Shown here: positions 1 to 19,345 of the stretch, piece by piece
Numbering within the stretch: the first letter of the stretch is position 1
Layout of the letters: each line of letters opens with the position of its first letter
Source of the DNA: Gavia stellata
Lineage: Eukaryota > Chordata > Aves > Gaviiformes > Gaviidae
NCBI RefSeq assembly: GCF_030936135.1
Contig: NC_082613.1
Span: 1,364,001-1,428,000 of the forward strand
Direction: 5' to 3'
DNA: 64,000 nt
Program-made: the position numbers and the translations under genes
Notes under the pieces: model-generated
The model's database searches: none
Told to the model about the DNA's origin: nothing
The model's input: only the letters and a program-made list of their open reading frames with translations

Positions 1-5795
<5,795 letters not shown>

Positions 5796-8700
5796 CTGCA
5801 GAGAAAAGATAAAACCAGTGGTTAAAATCTCAAGATACTATAAAAATATTTAAGTTAATCATTAAAAGCTGCTGAGAAGGAGAGGCTGGAGCCCAGCCAC
5901 AGGCCTGGGATCATTTGTCAGAGCTTGAAAACAATTTGTCTGCTCTCCCTCACACAGAACGGGATCACTTGGTCCCGCTAGCGAAAGTAATGCGTGCACC
6001 CCCCAGCAACTTTCAGCATATAGTTTTCAACTTATGGTTGCAAAGATAACTTTCCAAAAGGGAAGAAATGCAACATGCTCTGTATCTGCAGACAGACTCC
6101 TTCCTTTCAGCTCCAGAGTGAAAGCAACAGCCATCAGCTGCAATCTCCCCCCCAGCCAGGAAGAAGTCTTGTGCCACCCCATGTAACCAAAACACTTCGT
6201 TCACTCGGGATTGCACAACTATCACCTCTTGCAATGCACTAATAATCGATGCTGCAAACAGAGCTGACAGATCAACAAGGTCACCTGTGCAACCTAAATT
6301 AAGCACTTTCTGAAGTTTCAACTTCTAGAAACACCAATTTTCATTTAAATGAGAACTTTGGAATTTACTTGCAATTCGTAGAAGGATCGAAGCCTTTCAT
6401 GTGCTCACACACAAAGGTTTGTGTGGCTACATTAATTCATTCTGTGGAAAGAAAAAACCCTGAACTGATCCACCTGCCCTTTCTGCCCACTGGAAAACGC
6501 AGGTACTAACCGAAGCATTTACGTACAAAACAAGGCTGGTCAGCTCAGGAGCAGGTTTCTGGAGGAGAGCAGAGAAATCCAGACACTGTGTCAGAGCATG
6601 GATTTTCTCAGTTTTAAGCACCCTCTCACCTGTACGTTACCATGCAGGCTTCTATAAAACAGCTTAACGGCATTTCAACACAATCACCCATGCTGCTTTC
6701 CCCACAAAACAAAAATTTAAATGTATTCACCTGAAAGCAGCATCAGGACCAAAACGTTATCCAAAGATAAGATTGCTGAAGTCTGAACATCACTCTGGGG
6801 ATTTTCATAGTACATTTTTCCCATCTCCACATATTCTGACAAAGGCTTTTGCTACTCCGTTCATGCCCTCCTGCACAGACATCTCATGCCACCATCTCAC
6901 AACAGATACTTTCTACGTATAACCCAGTGCCCACTTGAAAGTGAGCAAGACTTACAGAGCAGGCAGCCACTCGGTCTTATCTCTGGATTTACTTAAGGAA
7001 AAAAGTAGCACCATGCTTTACAATGCAATTAAGTCCTAGCACAGACAACAGCATTCTCCAGAAGATGTAGGACATTTATAGTGATAAGCTACATCCACAC
7101 TAATTAGACTACCGTGAGGAAATTTGTATCCCCAACTAGCAGTGAGACAAGAAAGGACATCGGGAAGATCTCATAGACACCAGTCGTTACGATCCATTCA
7201 GGGATTAAATGGCTCAAGGATGCTCATAAGACTTCATGACAAACAGGCAGCCAGAAGAGTTCTGCCCCCTGGGATGGGGCACTGGTTTTGGTCACAACTT
7301 TCTACAGTTAAGACATTAAATCCAACTGTCCAAAAGACAGCGGCATCTGTGTTGGATTATAACGCTTTACCCACACAGGAAAGAAAAATTCTGCTGCAAT
7401 AGTCTAAAGATGTTTCTTTGCATTCTGCTTGTCCAAAGGATTTGGTAAGCACCTCCACCTCTTCCTCCTTACAATGTGAGTTTTGCAAAACTTCTGTTAA
7501 TTTTTATCAGTATTGAGACTAGTCAAAATAACTCAAAAGAAAGTTACTGTATGTTAGAGAAAAATACTATAATTTCTGAATATTCAGACAACAGTAACTT
7601 ACTACAGTTTTATACCAATATTGTCCTATCTAAAATAAAAATAGTGCCTTTGCACCTCTCAAATCTTTCATGAGTGAAAGCCGACACATTTTTAAAAGCT
7701 TTAAGTACAAGAATCTCTTTGTCAGCTTTCAAAATAACTTAAAAGGAAGAAAGCTGTATCAGTGCATGAAAGAGTATTGTTTGGTGTGTGGCATATGGCA
7801 GAGACTATACAGCCCTGTTTATAGAAAGGCACTCAGTCAGTGGGCAATGCTATAATCTACACAAATACAATGCATTTATTTGCTATGCCAATCTTATCCC
7901 TTCACAGTAAACAGGCAACTGCCAGACTGCAGGAGGAAGTAATAGCCCCATTAATCAGAAAGACCTAGAAATCTGCTCAGAGCAGTTAGCTTAGACAGGA
8001 TACATCACACCAGAAGAAAAATCTAGAAGCAAAATCCTGCTCTATTGGCAGTATCCTGCCATTTATTTGAGGTCGGCAGTACTTTGGTCTGCTGCAAGGA
8101 CCACAGCAAGACCCACTGGCTACGAAGATGGTGGAGAACCTGGGAGACACAGGTCTGATGTCCTTCACCGCGTCACACAACTTGACCGGCAGCTGGTTCT
8201 GCACTCGGAGGCAGAAACGTACGCGAGGTCTCTTTCTGGCGTGGACTGCCTCCTCAGGTGGTATGGACCTTGGCAGCACGGGTTATTTTTTGACCTACTG
8301 ACACACAAATGGTGTTGAAGGCAGCTCCAGGTAGACGGGGTTGCAGTAATCCGGCCCCGAGGTTAAAAAGGGACACGGCACTGTTCCAAAGTCCACAACA
8401 GAGGTGTGACTGAGGCCTCAGCCCAATAAAGGAAGGACGGGGCACTTCAGCCAGGTGTTCAGCTAACGGAAGAATATGAAGTATTACTTAAAAAAAATAA
8501 TTTAAAAAAAGAAAAATCTATTCCTGGACAAAATGTTAGTCCTCTAACAAAATACGCTTTCAGACGATTAGGCAGCAACCATCTAAGGCCTCAAACCATT
8601 TATGTGGCATGACTCAGACACTCAGAAATTAGATGTATATTCCAAAAGCGTACTCGGGCATTAACCCAGCATGCAAGTTTACTAGAACACTTTTAGTACA

Positions 8701-9562
8701 GTGAAATTTATTAGATTTCAAAGTTTAATCACTGTGTTTTTGTTTCTCCTCATTCCATGTGCTTCTGGCAGGAGATGCACTGGCTAATTTCCTCTGCCCA
8801 ATACTGCTTGTGTAGGAATTAACTGAAACTATGTATGTCTAAGATGACTTAGCAATTTTAATTTTTAAGCACAACTCAGTATCAATAAAGAACACATGAC
8901 CGCTCCACCTCATCCAGCTTAGCAAGATCAGTTTCAGCATGGAAAAAAAAAAAAGAAAAAAGAAAAAAATCAATCACATTATCTAAAGACAGATCAAATT
9001 TCAGAGTGGATATTTTTTGTCATGTAGCTCTAGCCTAGCACAAGCTGTATGTTGTAACATACTGCTCAGAGAAGGGCTTTTTCAGGAAATCATCGACTGC
9101 AGCTTCTAAGAATGGCACACAATGCCTATTTACGAAGGTAGGTATTATTGTCTACTGTTCTCTATACAGGAAGAGGAGAGAGTCTGCACAGATAATTTGG
9201 TTTTAAAGCAAACAAAGTTACATATATAGACAAACTTACCCTGCCCAAAAGCTTTCACTCTCTCTGCTCAAAACTGCTAAGGAATTTGTATATATTTTGC
9301 TTTCACTCCCCCTAGAGTGGGGTAATTTTGCAGTGGGTCCAAGCTCTTTGACAGAAGGGAATGACACAAATAGGGACAAATAATGGGGACAGGTGTGGTC
9401 ATGCAAAAGGCAGTTTAGCTTGCAGTTCTAAGGCAGAAAATCTACAGTGTGAGCAGTGATTACACCTAGATGAGATGAGTGTCCTGAGCTTGTTATAAAG
9501 GATGAGTTCTATTTCTGCAGAATCCAAACAGAACATGTCATTTATTAATTCCTGAATTAATG

Positions 9563-9735
9563 ACAGAATCATAGAATAATTTATATTGGGAGAGACTGCT
9601 AAAAGTAATCTAGTCAAAGTAGATGTAATTAGATCAGGTTGCCATGTCCAATGTAGTCTTGAGCATCTCCAAAATACCACAATGCATCTCTGAAAATTTT
9701 AATTTCTCTGGTAGAGAAGCGCTTAACAAGGAAAC
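9563..9735 (-). mobile_element. Old diverged CR1 LINE 3' fragment
   Basis: It begins with acagaatcatagaataattt and continues with attagatcaggttgccatgt and a diverged match to the CR1 3' region. It is more degraded than the copy at 3797. Its right edge is uncertain. Confidence 0.7.
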
Positions 9736-11904
9736 ATAAGCATGAGTTTTTAGGCAACATACCAGAGGTCACAGAGAGAGGAAGACAAAGCTTCCAGTTA
9801 CTGTCTGACACACACTGTTCAATGCTAAGGCTTGCCAGTGCAAGGACAGAAAACAGCTCTTCTGTTTTAGCACTTGCGGTGACATCCCTTGGGAAGACAT
9901 TACCGAACGGCACTCACGTGGTAGCTACATCAAATGAGCACCATGCAAAAGTTTCAGTCCTTGGTTTTCCCACACAGGCCTGCCCTTAAAAAAGCCGTTT
10001 AAGTATTAGTAAACCGATAATTAGCTAATCTCTTACACAGCATCCTTATCAAAAGCACCCCACAGGACCCTGTTCATCCTGCGTACAAAAAAATTCACAA
10101 GAACACAGCCAAATACAGCACTGCGTGCACTACTGATAATCACTCCACAGGAGTGCCTGAGAGCCCCAGTCAAGAGACAAAAACAATTGTGCTACCACCA
10201 TATAGGAATTTTTTTAATTGGAAGGTCTATTAATTAAAAGAGATCAGTTCTCAAAAGTTAGAATTATTCTAACAGCAGCCTATTGTCTGAGCAGCTTGGC
10301 AAGCTAGACTTTTTGTGCCTGAAGGTCAATAAAACGGTAAAAAGCCTTTCAATGTTTACTGTGAATTTGATTTTTAAAACATTTTAATTTAAACCACTGT
10401 TACAAACCCCCTCATTTCTAAAAAGGGATTTTATCATCCTTACAAGGAACTCTAATCCCAATAGCAACCCCTGCCCCCATGGAGGACTTGATTTCTTGTG
10501 AAGTATCTGTACTTACAGCACCTATACCCCATTAGTATAGGAATTTCCTACGCCCTCTGTCTTTCCAGGTGTATCCACTTACAGCAAGCAGCAACAAAAT
10601 GCAGCTAAGAAATCTATGCAAATTAGTTTCTGAGAAACACACCTACTTAGCCCCTAGTAAAATTCACCTCTCTTTTTCAAGTCAAGAGTAACTGAGATAC
10701 TGGAATCTTTTTTTTCCTCCTTTTAAATGTAAAAGTTTTTGGCACAGAGCTTCTCTCAAGCACAGTTACTCAGAACCTTAAACCTAAAAAGTTGCACCAG
10801 TAAGATGCACCACACACACAGACTCCCAGTGAGCTGGAAGCCAAGAGCTTCCCAGAAGACTGGTGTCCCAAGGAACCTGCAAGTGCTATCCAAGTGATGA
10901 CATTTGTGGGTAAGGTTCGGAGTATAAATAATGCACCCAAGAACAGGAGCACTGCTTGACACTGGCCGCCCTGGGACTGCTGCTAACAGCACAACTTGCC
11001 CTCAGCGTGAGCAGTGTGTCACCGGACAATTCCAAGTTCATCCGGACTGAGCAGAGTGAACTCGGTGATCTACGTTCAACACCAGATAAACATGATCATT
11101 ACTGATGACCCACTTGAACTCAGATTCAGCTAGCAGAGAGCAGTCCCAAAGGAGTAAGATAGGCCCCAAATTGCACCAAGCCAAACTCAAAGAGTCAAGA
11201 AAACATGGCCATCACTTTATCAATTCCAGACAGACCATCCCAGACAACCTCAAGGAGAAGGCGAGATGCACAGGTTGGTCAAACAGGTCTAGACACTTCC
11301 CTCTCACTTCTACTTTCCCCATGTAAGCTCATTAGCAGCTGCGATTGTGACAGACTAGGACTGTAAACAGGCTGAGACAGACAGCAGCCAGTTCATTTTG
11401 AAAAAAGAAAAGCCCTCTGTCAGCTAAGAAGAGCAGAATTACAGTAAGTAGCCTGGAGTCAAAAGGTTGTTCCTCTCTTTTATCCACAACTGCAAGTGAG
11501 ACATTACCTTTCATAGCAAATGGCTCAAGCCCAACCTCTGAGATCATGAGTATATAATGTGCTTTATTTGTGAGAGGAAGTATTGCAATTACCAGATAAA
11601 ATTGATTATAATTTCCTTCGCATTGCTCATCTATCCCTTGCCTGTAAGCCTCCCAGGGAAGGAGCACTCACTTCTGCAGTGTTTGGAGAAGATCTAGTGG
11701 ATAGGCACCACTGAAATTAAAAGATTAAGACATGCTTAAATACTACAGTACAGCCTACTAGCAGCCAACATTTATCAAAACCCAGCTTCCCTTTAAAAGA
11801 AGACATAACAGCAAATAACTTCACAAAAAATATGTTCTATCTCACAAAAGAAATCTGATTTGCGTATTTTCATGATGCTGGAACTGCAGCAATACGAGTA
11901 CGGA

Positions 11905-11957
11905 ACAGATGACCTCCAGAAGTCCCTTGCAACCTATATTTTTTCTATGATTTTATA
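11905..11957 (+). mobile_element. Short CR1 LINE 3' tail, plus orientation
   Basis: gatgacctccagaagtccct followed by a diverged ttctatgattttata tail resembles the extreme 3' end of CR1 in forward orientation. Only about 50 bp are recognisable. Confidence 0.6.
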
Positions 11958-14900
11958 GCTGAAATAGAAATAAGCCTTGATTAACAAAACTGACATTTTA
12001 CATCCTTTCCTGAAGACCATTTACCTACTAAAGGGACAACATCAACAGAAAAGCAGATTTTAAAATCTAAATTGAGTTAAAAAAAAGCTTGAGTTTGAAA
12101 TCGAACTTTTCTCTGGGTATTTTTTTTGGAACAGCACAGTCTGCTCTAATTACATTTTTCCACCAAAATTATTTTCCAGATTTCTTTTAAATAGCTGGTT
12201 GTGGCCAGCTGTGGAAAAATAACAAATCATAATGTATAACAACCATATATAACGACCTCAAGCATTCTCTTTAAAAAGAAACAGGAACAGTTGTGATTTA
12301 ATTCAAAATAAGACATGACCAGTCACTAGGGAAAACAGTTGACAGGTTTAAACTGGAAGAAACAGCTTGGAGTAATTCCATAATAGAAATGTCCTAAAAC
12401 TGAGACTGGTTCTTCCTTCATCAGCTTCCCCCATTCCTCCCCTGAATTCCTCACAGTTCCTGCCAATGAAGAAGTCATCAAAGACCCACCATGAAATGGT
12501 TCTACTGAAGTCCGTATTTTATGATAACCTCCACAGTCTTGGGGAAAACTTAACTCTCCTACTTCACAAATGCAGAAAGCAGCGTCTACCACGTCTGACA
12601 CTCTCCAGGTTGCCCTGGCAGTATCACCGGTGCTCACGTGCTCTCCTAGCAGAAGTTCTGTCACAGTTAGTCTTCATTTTTTGTTGGGACCTGTAACAGC
12701 TAAATTTTAGCAGAGCTTACACAGACCCTCTATGGGTGTCCAGCATCTCAGCCTAGCTGGACAACTGCTCTCTGCAAAACTTCAATGTTGGTAACAGCAC
12801 GTGTACCTGGGGCAGAACGGACGGGATTTTCTCTGGCAGGAGGAGGCTGCCAGTGACGGAAACACTCCTCACTCCATCTCCTAAGGGATTTTATACAGAA
12901 CACAGTCAACTTTAAAAGCACTTCTCCCCAAAAATCATGGACTCTCCCTCATATTTTCAGAGCTAAGCTAGTCCACAGCACACAGAGCAAAGGGAAACCT
13001 TTTCCTAACACAAAAACGCCAAGACTGATCTTGGATGAGGCCATGTAGCCACAGCAGGCAGCGACACCAGCAAGACACCCAAGCTCCAGCAGTCGAGTGC
13101 AGGCTCTGCCGCTTTCCCATGCCTGCGGCTTCTCCTGCCACCATTTCCAGCCTCCCACAAATCACAGCGGATATCTTTACTCCCAGCTCTGAAGACTCCT
13201 GACACAATCAAATAAAACCAGCTACAAACGTAACCAGGAATTGCCAAACTAACCTATCAGTACACACACACCAAAACAGAAACTGATGACAACACTCTTC
13301 TGCTGGCATCTCCTCCCCACCCCAACAGCTCAGGCCGAGCAGGGAGCGCAGGAAAGGTGGTGGGGATTTTTTGGACACACATCTCTTTCGGTCCGACCTA
13401 AAGCCAAAGCAAGAGCACTTGCAAGGACTTCAAGGGGAAGCGATTCTGTTTCTTCTAAGAGCATTCACAAAACTAAAGCTCCTACGCTGGAGCTTTGGAC
13501 AGTATTTTCCAAGAAATCAATTACCAAAACTACCGTTTCTGAGATCCCGGCAACACCAGGTAACACCTCCTGAAGGCTCGCCAAGGGGAATGTTTCAGCA
13601 CCACTACGGGCTCTTCACAGCTGCCATCAGGTCAACTGGCAGCGTCCTCTGGAAAGTTCTACCTTCCTAATTACTGCTAAGTGACACAGTTGTTTTCCTC
13701 ATTAATTAGTACGCACAGAGTACTGACAGGCCAATCGTTCAGCTGATTTGACTCCTATGGTTCATGTACAGAGAGTGATTTAGCTAGGGCTCAGACAACT
13801 GAACTGTACTTACCATCTGTAAAAGTTATACGTTTTTAATTGATCTGATCATGCAATTCCTAGAGGCAGGAACAGTTACCAGAGCCAAAGGATAAACCAG
13901 CGTACACTGCGTGTAACTATTTCTTCAGGAAATCCCCGTGATCAGCTGTTCCCATCGAGCAGGCAATGCACTGCAAACCGTCTTCACGGTTCAGCTGGCA
14001 TCCAGAAGGCTCAGCAACACACACACGGTGCAAACCCCTGCCAGAAAGTAGAAGTTCGAACATAATCCTCTAAAAATTCATCATCATTAACACAAGACAA
14101 ACCTAGCTACAACCGTTCCAAAAATCAAATGGAAAACCCTGGCTATTAAAGTCCAGAAATCAGTATCTGTCATGCACTGGGTACCCTAACACAACACACT
14201 GAGTGCTGGGTTTATACAGCTACAGCCAGCCAGGCAGCTCTCCCAGACATTGCAGGCGATATAAATGTATTGACTAAGATTTTAATACTTCACTCCAGTG
14301 TTCTGGAGATTAACTGAAGCCTGGTGACCACAGCAGTCATCACTCAGTGTAACCCAGCAGGGACATGAATGCTGAACCCACCCTCGCCATGCCAAAAACC
14401 CCATACCACCGTCAGCCACATACAAGGACAAGAAGTTTGTCCATCTCCACAGCATCTTTCTTCACACCTTGCATTCACCCAGTAAAGCCACTGCGCAGCA
14501 TTAAGTCACGGCTTAGGACAAGTATACATCTATATGCCTGGTAAGACGCATGTGTTGGACATACGCCTGGATGCCATACGTTCTAAAATACTGAAACTTG
14601 TAACTTCTAATTTGTAAGCTGAGTTGACACAAATCTGGATACTGCACAACTTCCTCGGTGAGCAAAAAGCCCTCCTTTTCCTTCTGGAGTTCAATCAAAG
14701 TGCTGCTTAATCTGCAGAAGGCAAGGCTGGAATTTAACAGCACACTGGTAACAGATAGAGAAATCTGCGACAAAACTTGTAAGAGAAGGAACATTGCAGG
14801 AGCTCTTGCTTTTCTATAAGGAAATTAATTTGTTGAGCGCGTCAACGCTCATCCATTTTCAGAACACTAAAAATAAAGATTTACTGACAACTCACGCACA

Positions 14901-17900
14901 TGAAGATGCGCTAAGAAACTGCCTTCTCTGAGAGCTTTGGCCAGAACATGGGAAAGGCACCATTTCATCTCCCTGGACACTCAGGAGGACTTGGGGGGCA
15001 CTTCTGCACAACATGGCGAGACCTCTCCCACTCAGCGAAACCAAGTTCTGGCAAGTAATTCTGCATTAACACTGCAGAACATGTTGGACTCTCCCTACAC
15101 TTAGCTTAATTAAAAAAGTCTACTTTACCCTTCGGTTGTTCCAGAAGGTGCAAGGGCAGAGGCCTACTTCTCTGCAAAAACAGACGGAATAACTTCATTT
15201 TTCTAGGACTGCTGTTAACACTCGAAGACATGACCATCCAATTGGCAATCTGCAGCCAAATTCCACCTTGGCCCAAAATTGTTTTCCACTTCCATCTAGT
15301 ACACATTTTATTCGCCATTCACTTCAAGTAAATTGCCATAATATAGTCCAGCCATTAGCTTAAGCAGCTGGACAGCCTGCTTTAGCAAGTGCCTCCCTGC
15401 AATCAGTCCTACTCCTTAAAAATTAGAAATTGGTCACAAGAAGGACATAGCCTAACTCTCAGAAATAAACACTGTGGAAAATTAAAATTATTGAAATTGT
15501 AACCTTCCAAATACGAGTCTGTGGTGGTATTGTCTTGAGTCTGCAAAGAACTCCACGGTCTCCCTTCTGCTCTTCAGCTTCCCAAAGCAGCAGCATGAAA
15601 TGGATAATAAAACCATTTGTTTGAATAAAACTGTCCAGAACAGTCTGAACAAAGAGCAGGTAAGACTCGTGTCAGGCTCACGTTGCTGCTCCTCTATTGC
15701 TGACGCCTGAGCAACAGAAGATATCCGTGAACCATTGATTCTATGACTGCATCAACAATCCCATTTCTTATCAACCTTTCCTACCAACAGATAGGTTTGG
15801 CACCTTGATGGCAAACGGGGTCCAAAACCAGCTTGTAAAACCACTCTGCTTTCAGCAAGAGCACTAACACCAGTTCAGAAAGCTGCAGTCTCCTCTTCAA
15901 AGCAGTTTTTCTGGGTCCAGAGGAGAACTCCTTTTCTCCAATTAGGTTGTGTTCCAGGAAAGTCAGCTCTTGGAAGCCCCTGGAAGGAGATATCCAAGCT
16001 CAGAAAAATTATCCAAGAGTTGTCTTGCAATCAAAACCAGATAATGTCTGTAGCCAGACTAAGCCACAGCAGTCCTTCCTGATCTTAAAATCTGTGGAGT
16101 TTACTCTCTCAAGAGCCTTACAGGACAATAAAATCTAAAATGGCATCAATCTTACCCAGATAGCTTATAAACCAGATACCTTAATGTAAGCAATTCAATA
16201 ATGGAGGAACAGCGGAGGTGACAGGTCTGGTAACCCAGAAATAAATCCCTGCCTCTTCAGAAATGTGACATGAAATTAATCACACCACCACAATGTCACC
16301 CATTTGCTGCTCCTGCCTTCCTTTCCCTTATTCCTCAGAGGACATGAGGGAAGACAAAAAGAGAAAATTAGTTCTGAGGAGAAAATGCAGAAAAAGAATT
16401 CAAGTGGAAGGTATAAGGACACCCGCCATTTAATAAAATTGGGAAAAGTTACATCCCCATCCCTTTTATCACATTGGAAACACAGTTTCTTTCTCTACAA
16501 CTCCACCACCTTTTGACACCCTGTCTTCCCAAGATTCCTACAACCAACCCATTTCATGTCTATTTACCTATGTCACCTGCACTACTTGAAAATGCCCCGA
16601 ATCTCAAACGCTAAAGTCCTTCTGGGAGTCTTCACCTTCAGCAAACAGTATTTTACCAAGTCTTTCTCCCTTAATCCCCACTCCGAGGCTTGCATCTTCA
16701 TTCTCACATTTCATCAGCTTTTTTTCAAGTAAACAAGTACCATTAACTGCCCCTGCACAAAACTAAACTACACTTAATATCATGAAACATTCCATGATCC
16801 AGTTTCCTCCATATTTGCTAGAACCTACTGCCAGTTTTACTACCTCTCTTCCAAAGAGCCATATTCCCAACAGAACCCATTTCTCCTCAATCCATGAACC
16901 CATGTGCCCTGCCAAACCCAGAGAACCTGTTCTGAATCTCCCACTTGGAAGTACCCACTTTTTCCTCCAGCATCCGATTCTCTCACCACATTTTTCCATA
17001 TTCTGTGGCTTATCCCCACCACAGCACATTACCTGGCTACTCAGCTACATTCGCTTCCCCTCCTTTGCCAAGGCCGAGACAAAGCTACCTTCCTCAACCC
17101 CATTTCAACTCCTGGTGGGCAGCATCAGATTCTGCAAGCTCACCGGTCTGAGCTGCAGGACGTCTACACTGAACTCTCTGCTACCTCCCACACTGGGAAC
17201 TGGAAGACAGCAAGGTTTCACTAACAATGCATAAATAATAGAAATATTACCAGGTAACAGAGAAAGGCGAAAAAAAGGAAATCTCTCTCCATTGCCAACA
17301 TGAGAGGGAAGGATCACTGCCTACTACCAAAGATCTACATACTCCATACTCAGGCAAAGGTCTGGACCTTTACAATAAACCCTTCTCTCCCAAGAGGCAT
17401 CCGAAGAGTCAGACTTCCAGCCCCAAGACATGGGTGGATCTTCTCCAGAGGGTAGAAAGCAGACTGCCCTGTACACGGGAGCGGACACTTCTGCGGGTGG
17501 GAGCCGCATCCTATTCCAGTTTTCTTTTTCCAGTTATAGACACAGTGTGTGTCTGCACAGAGGATGTACCACTGTTGGTATCTTTTACCCAAGCATGGCA
17601 TTGGGCTGTGAGAACTGGAACATTACCCTAGTCCTAGTTTTAGGACTAATTAAGGAGCTGATAATACTTCACACTTTCCCCAAATCCTGCCTAAAGTCTT
17701 CCCAAGCACAGTCTCCCCTCTCCTAGCACAAGCTTCGGCCTTTTCTACATCACGCCAGTATGCACAATGCACAGGACGAGCGATTTCTCTGCACCTACCT
17801 ATGCTACACCCAGAATCCGTGCTGGCAGAGTCACATCCAACACCCAGGTCGACTGGCAATACGGCATGAACACCAACTCTGTTTAAGCCTGAGTATTTTG

Positions 17901-19176
17901 AGCAACTACTACGTTTTTGAAAAGAGAGAGTGTTCAAAGAGCAAACTAAATCGCTACCTGCCCCCAAGCAGAAACACTGCTGTCTCCCTCTGTTTCTCTC
18001 TAAAAGACGATGTTGCCCCCAGTCACCCCCAAGGGGTGCTGACCCTCAGATACAGAACGAGCTGCTCTTATCAAGCTGTTTATAGAGCACGCTGAGGACA
18101 AAGCTTGCACGAGCCAGGTGAGCGCATGTGGTACTGGGTACCAGGTACTGGGGCTCAGCACGGGCACGAAGGACCAAAACACTCAACAACACAGGCTCGG
18201 CATCCGTAAATTTAGTTTGCAGAAGCGATGCACATGCCCTCGTGAGTCTTTGCATAGATCAACCACCTCTGTCAGCAGAAAATATACTGATGACTGAGTG
18301 TTCATAATCCAAACTTTATTGGTTGCACCCAAAGCCCTTAATAAGAAAGAATAAAGTAATCTGACAACACACATGGGGTTTCATAATCTTATCTGCCCTT
18401 TCATTTACAAAGCATATTTTACCAACAGCCCGTTGCCCCAAGGCACAATTAACTAAATTATAGCAGGGGCGAGACTGACCACTGCTGCTTTCAGAGAAGG
18501 AGAGCGACTGGTGTGGAAATCTGTGAAAACCACCTTCCCCTCCACCCAGAAAGGCCCAGAACAGAGGCCCTGCGCGGCTGGGGGTGGGAGCAAGAAGAAA
18601 CAGGCCTCTCCTTGCCCCTCCGCACACCTCGCAGCCCCCTGCTTTTTTGGGCAGGGCGGGGAAAAGGCAAGACAGAGCCTTTTAAGTAAATAACACCTAC
18701 ACCGCCTGAACGTGCGAACCCGGAGAGCTGGGGGGAGGGGAAGGCTACCCTTCCGTGGGGCCCTGCCCTTCCTGCGTGGCCGGGGGCAGCGGGCGGCCCC
18801 AGAGCTGCTCCCAGGCCAGGCTGAGGGCAGCCGAGGCGGCCCCCCCGCAGCACCCTGCCCTGCTGCGCTCCCGAGAGCACGGAGGACCCCTCCGCGGGCA
18901 GGAGGCGGCGGGCCCTGCCCTCCCCGCCGCGCCGGGCCCGCCCCTACCCCGCCGCCGCCCGCTTCCCCTCAGCGGCGCCGGACCGGGCCCCCCGCCGCGG
19001 CCCAGCTCTCCTGAGGGGCAGCCCCGGCCCCTCAGACCACACCGTGCCCGCAGCGGGGCGGTGGGGGGTGGGGGGGCGCGGGAGACACGGTGGCGCCTTC
19101 CCCCCGTCACCCCCTCCGCCCGCCCCCGCCGTGTGGCCCCAAGAGGGGTGCCGGAGCCGTCGCGGCCCGCCGGTAC

Positions 19177-19260
19177 CTGCCGCGGCCGCCCGCTCGCCGC
19201 CCGCCCGCCGGCCGCACACAGACAATATGGCGGAGGCACAAGGCTCTGCCGCCAGCCGCA
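19177..19260 (-). other. CSNK2A1: Probable noncoding exon 1 of CSNK2A1
   Basis: On the minus strand a GC-rich segment containing GCCATATTGTCTG ends at a consensus donor, gcag|gtaccg, with its last exon base at 19177. It sits at the right distance and orientation to be the untranslated first exon feeding the acceptor at 5796. The 5' end is a guess; no transcript data were available. Confidence 0.55.
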
Positions 19261-19345
19261 GGGACCAGAGCGAGGCGCGCCGGAAGCGGAAACCCCGCCG
19301 CCCGCTAGCGCTAGACGGGGGCGGGGCGCGCATGCGCAGCACAGG
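19220..19345 (-). promoter_or_regulatory. CSNK2A1 core promoter with YY1-, ETS- and NRF1-like sites
   Basis: A TATA-less CpG promoter. Visible motifs are a YY1-like CAATATGGCGGA at 19223-19234, an ETS/GABP-like CCGGAAG at 19280-19286 and an NRF1-like GCGCATGCGCA at 19328-19338. This set is typical of housekeeping genes, which fits a ubiquitous kinase. The start site itself is inferred. Confidence 0.6.

Larger units (their letters stand above)
5796..19176 (-). other. Large first intron of CSNK2A1
   Basis: About 13.4 kb of AT-rich DNA between the noncoding promoter exon and the ATG exon. It holds two old CR1 fragments (about 9563-9735 and 11905-11957), an A-rich run near 8941-8970, a strongly pyrimidine-rich stretch at 16270-17230 and a possible intronic polyadenylation site near 18315. 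No other coding exon was recognised. Further 5'UTR exons, which are known for this gene in mammals, cannot be excluded by eye. Confidence 0.7.

Noticed and set aside
15720-15760. Possible CR1 tail (ccattgattctatgact)
   Set aside because: Only about 15 bp resemble the CR1 terminus, which is too short to call.
16782-17234. A 150-codon plus-strand frame in CSNK2A1 intron 1
   Set aside because: The surrounding plus strand is broadly pyrimidine-rich, the product is Pro/Ser/Leu/Phe-rich without a recognised motif, and there is no promoter or splice context. It may be an old unrecognised repeat.
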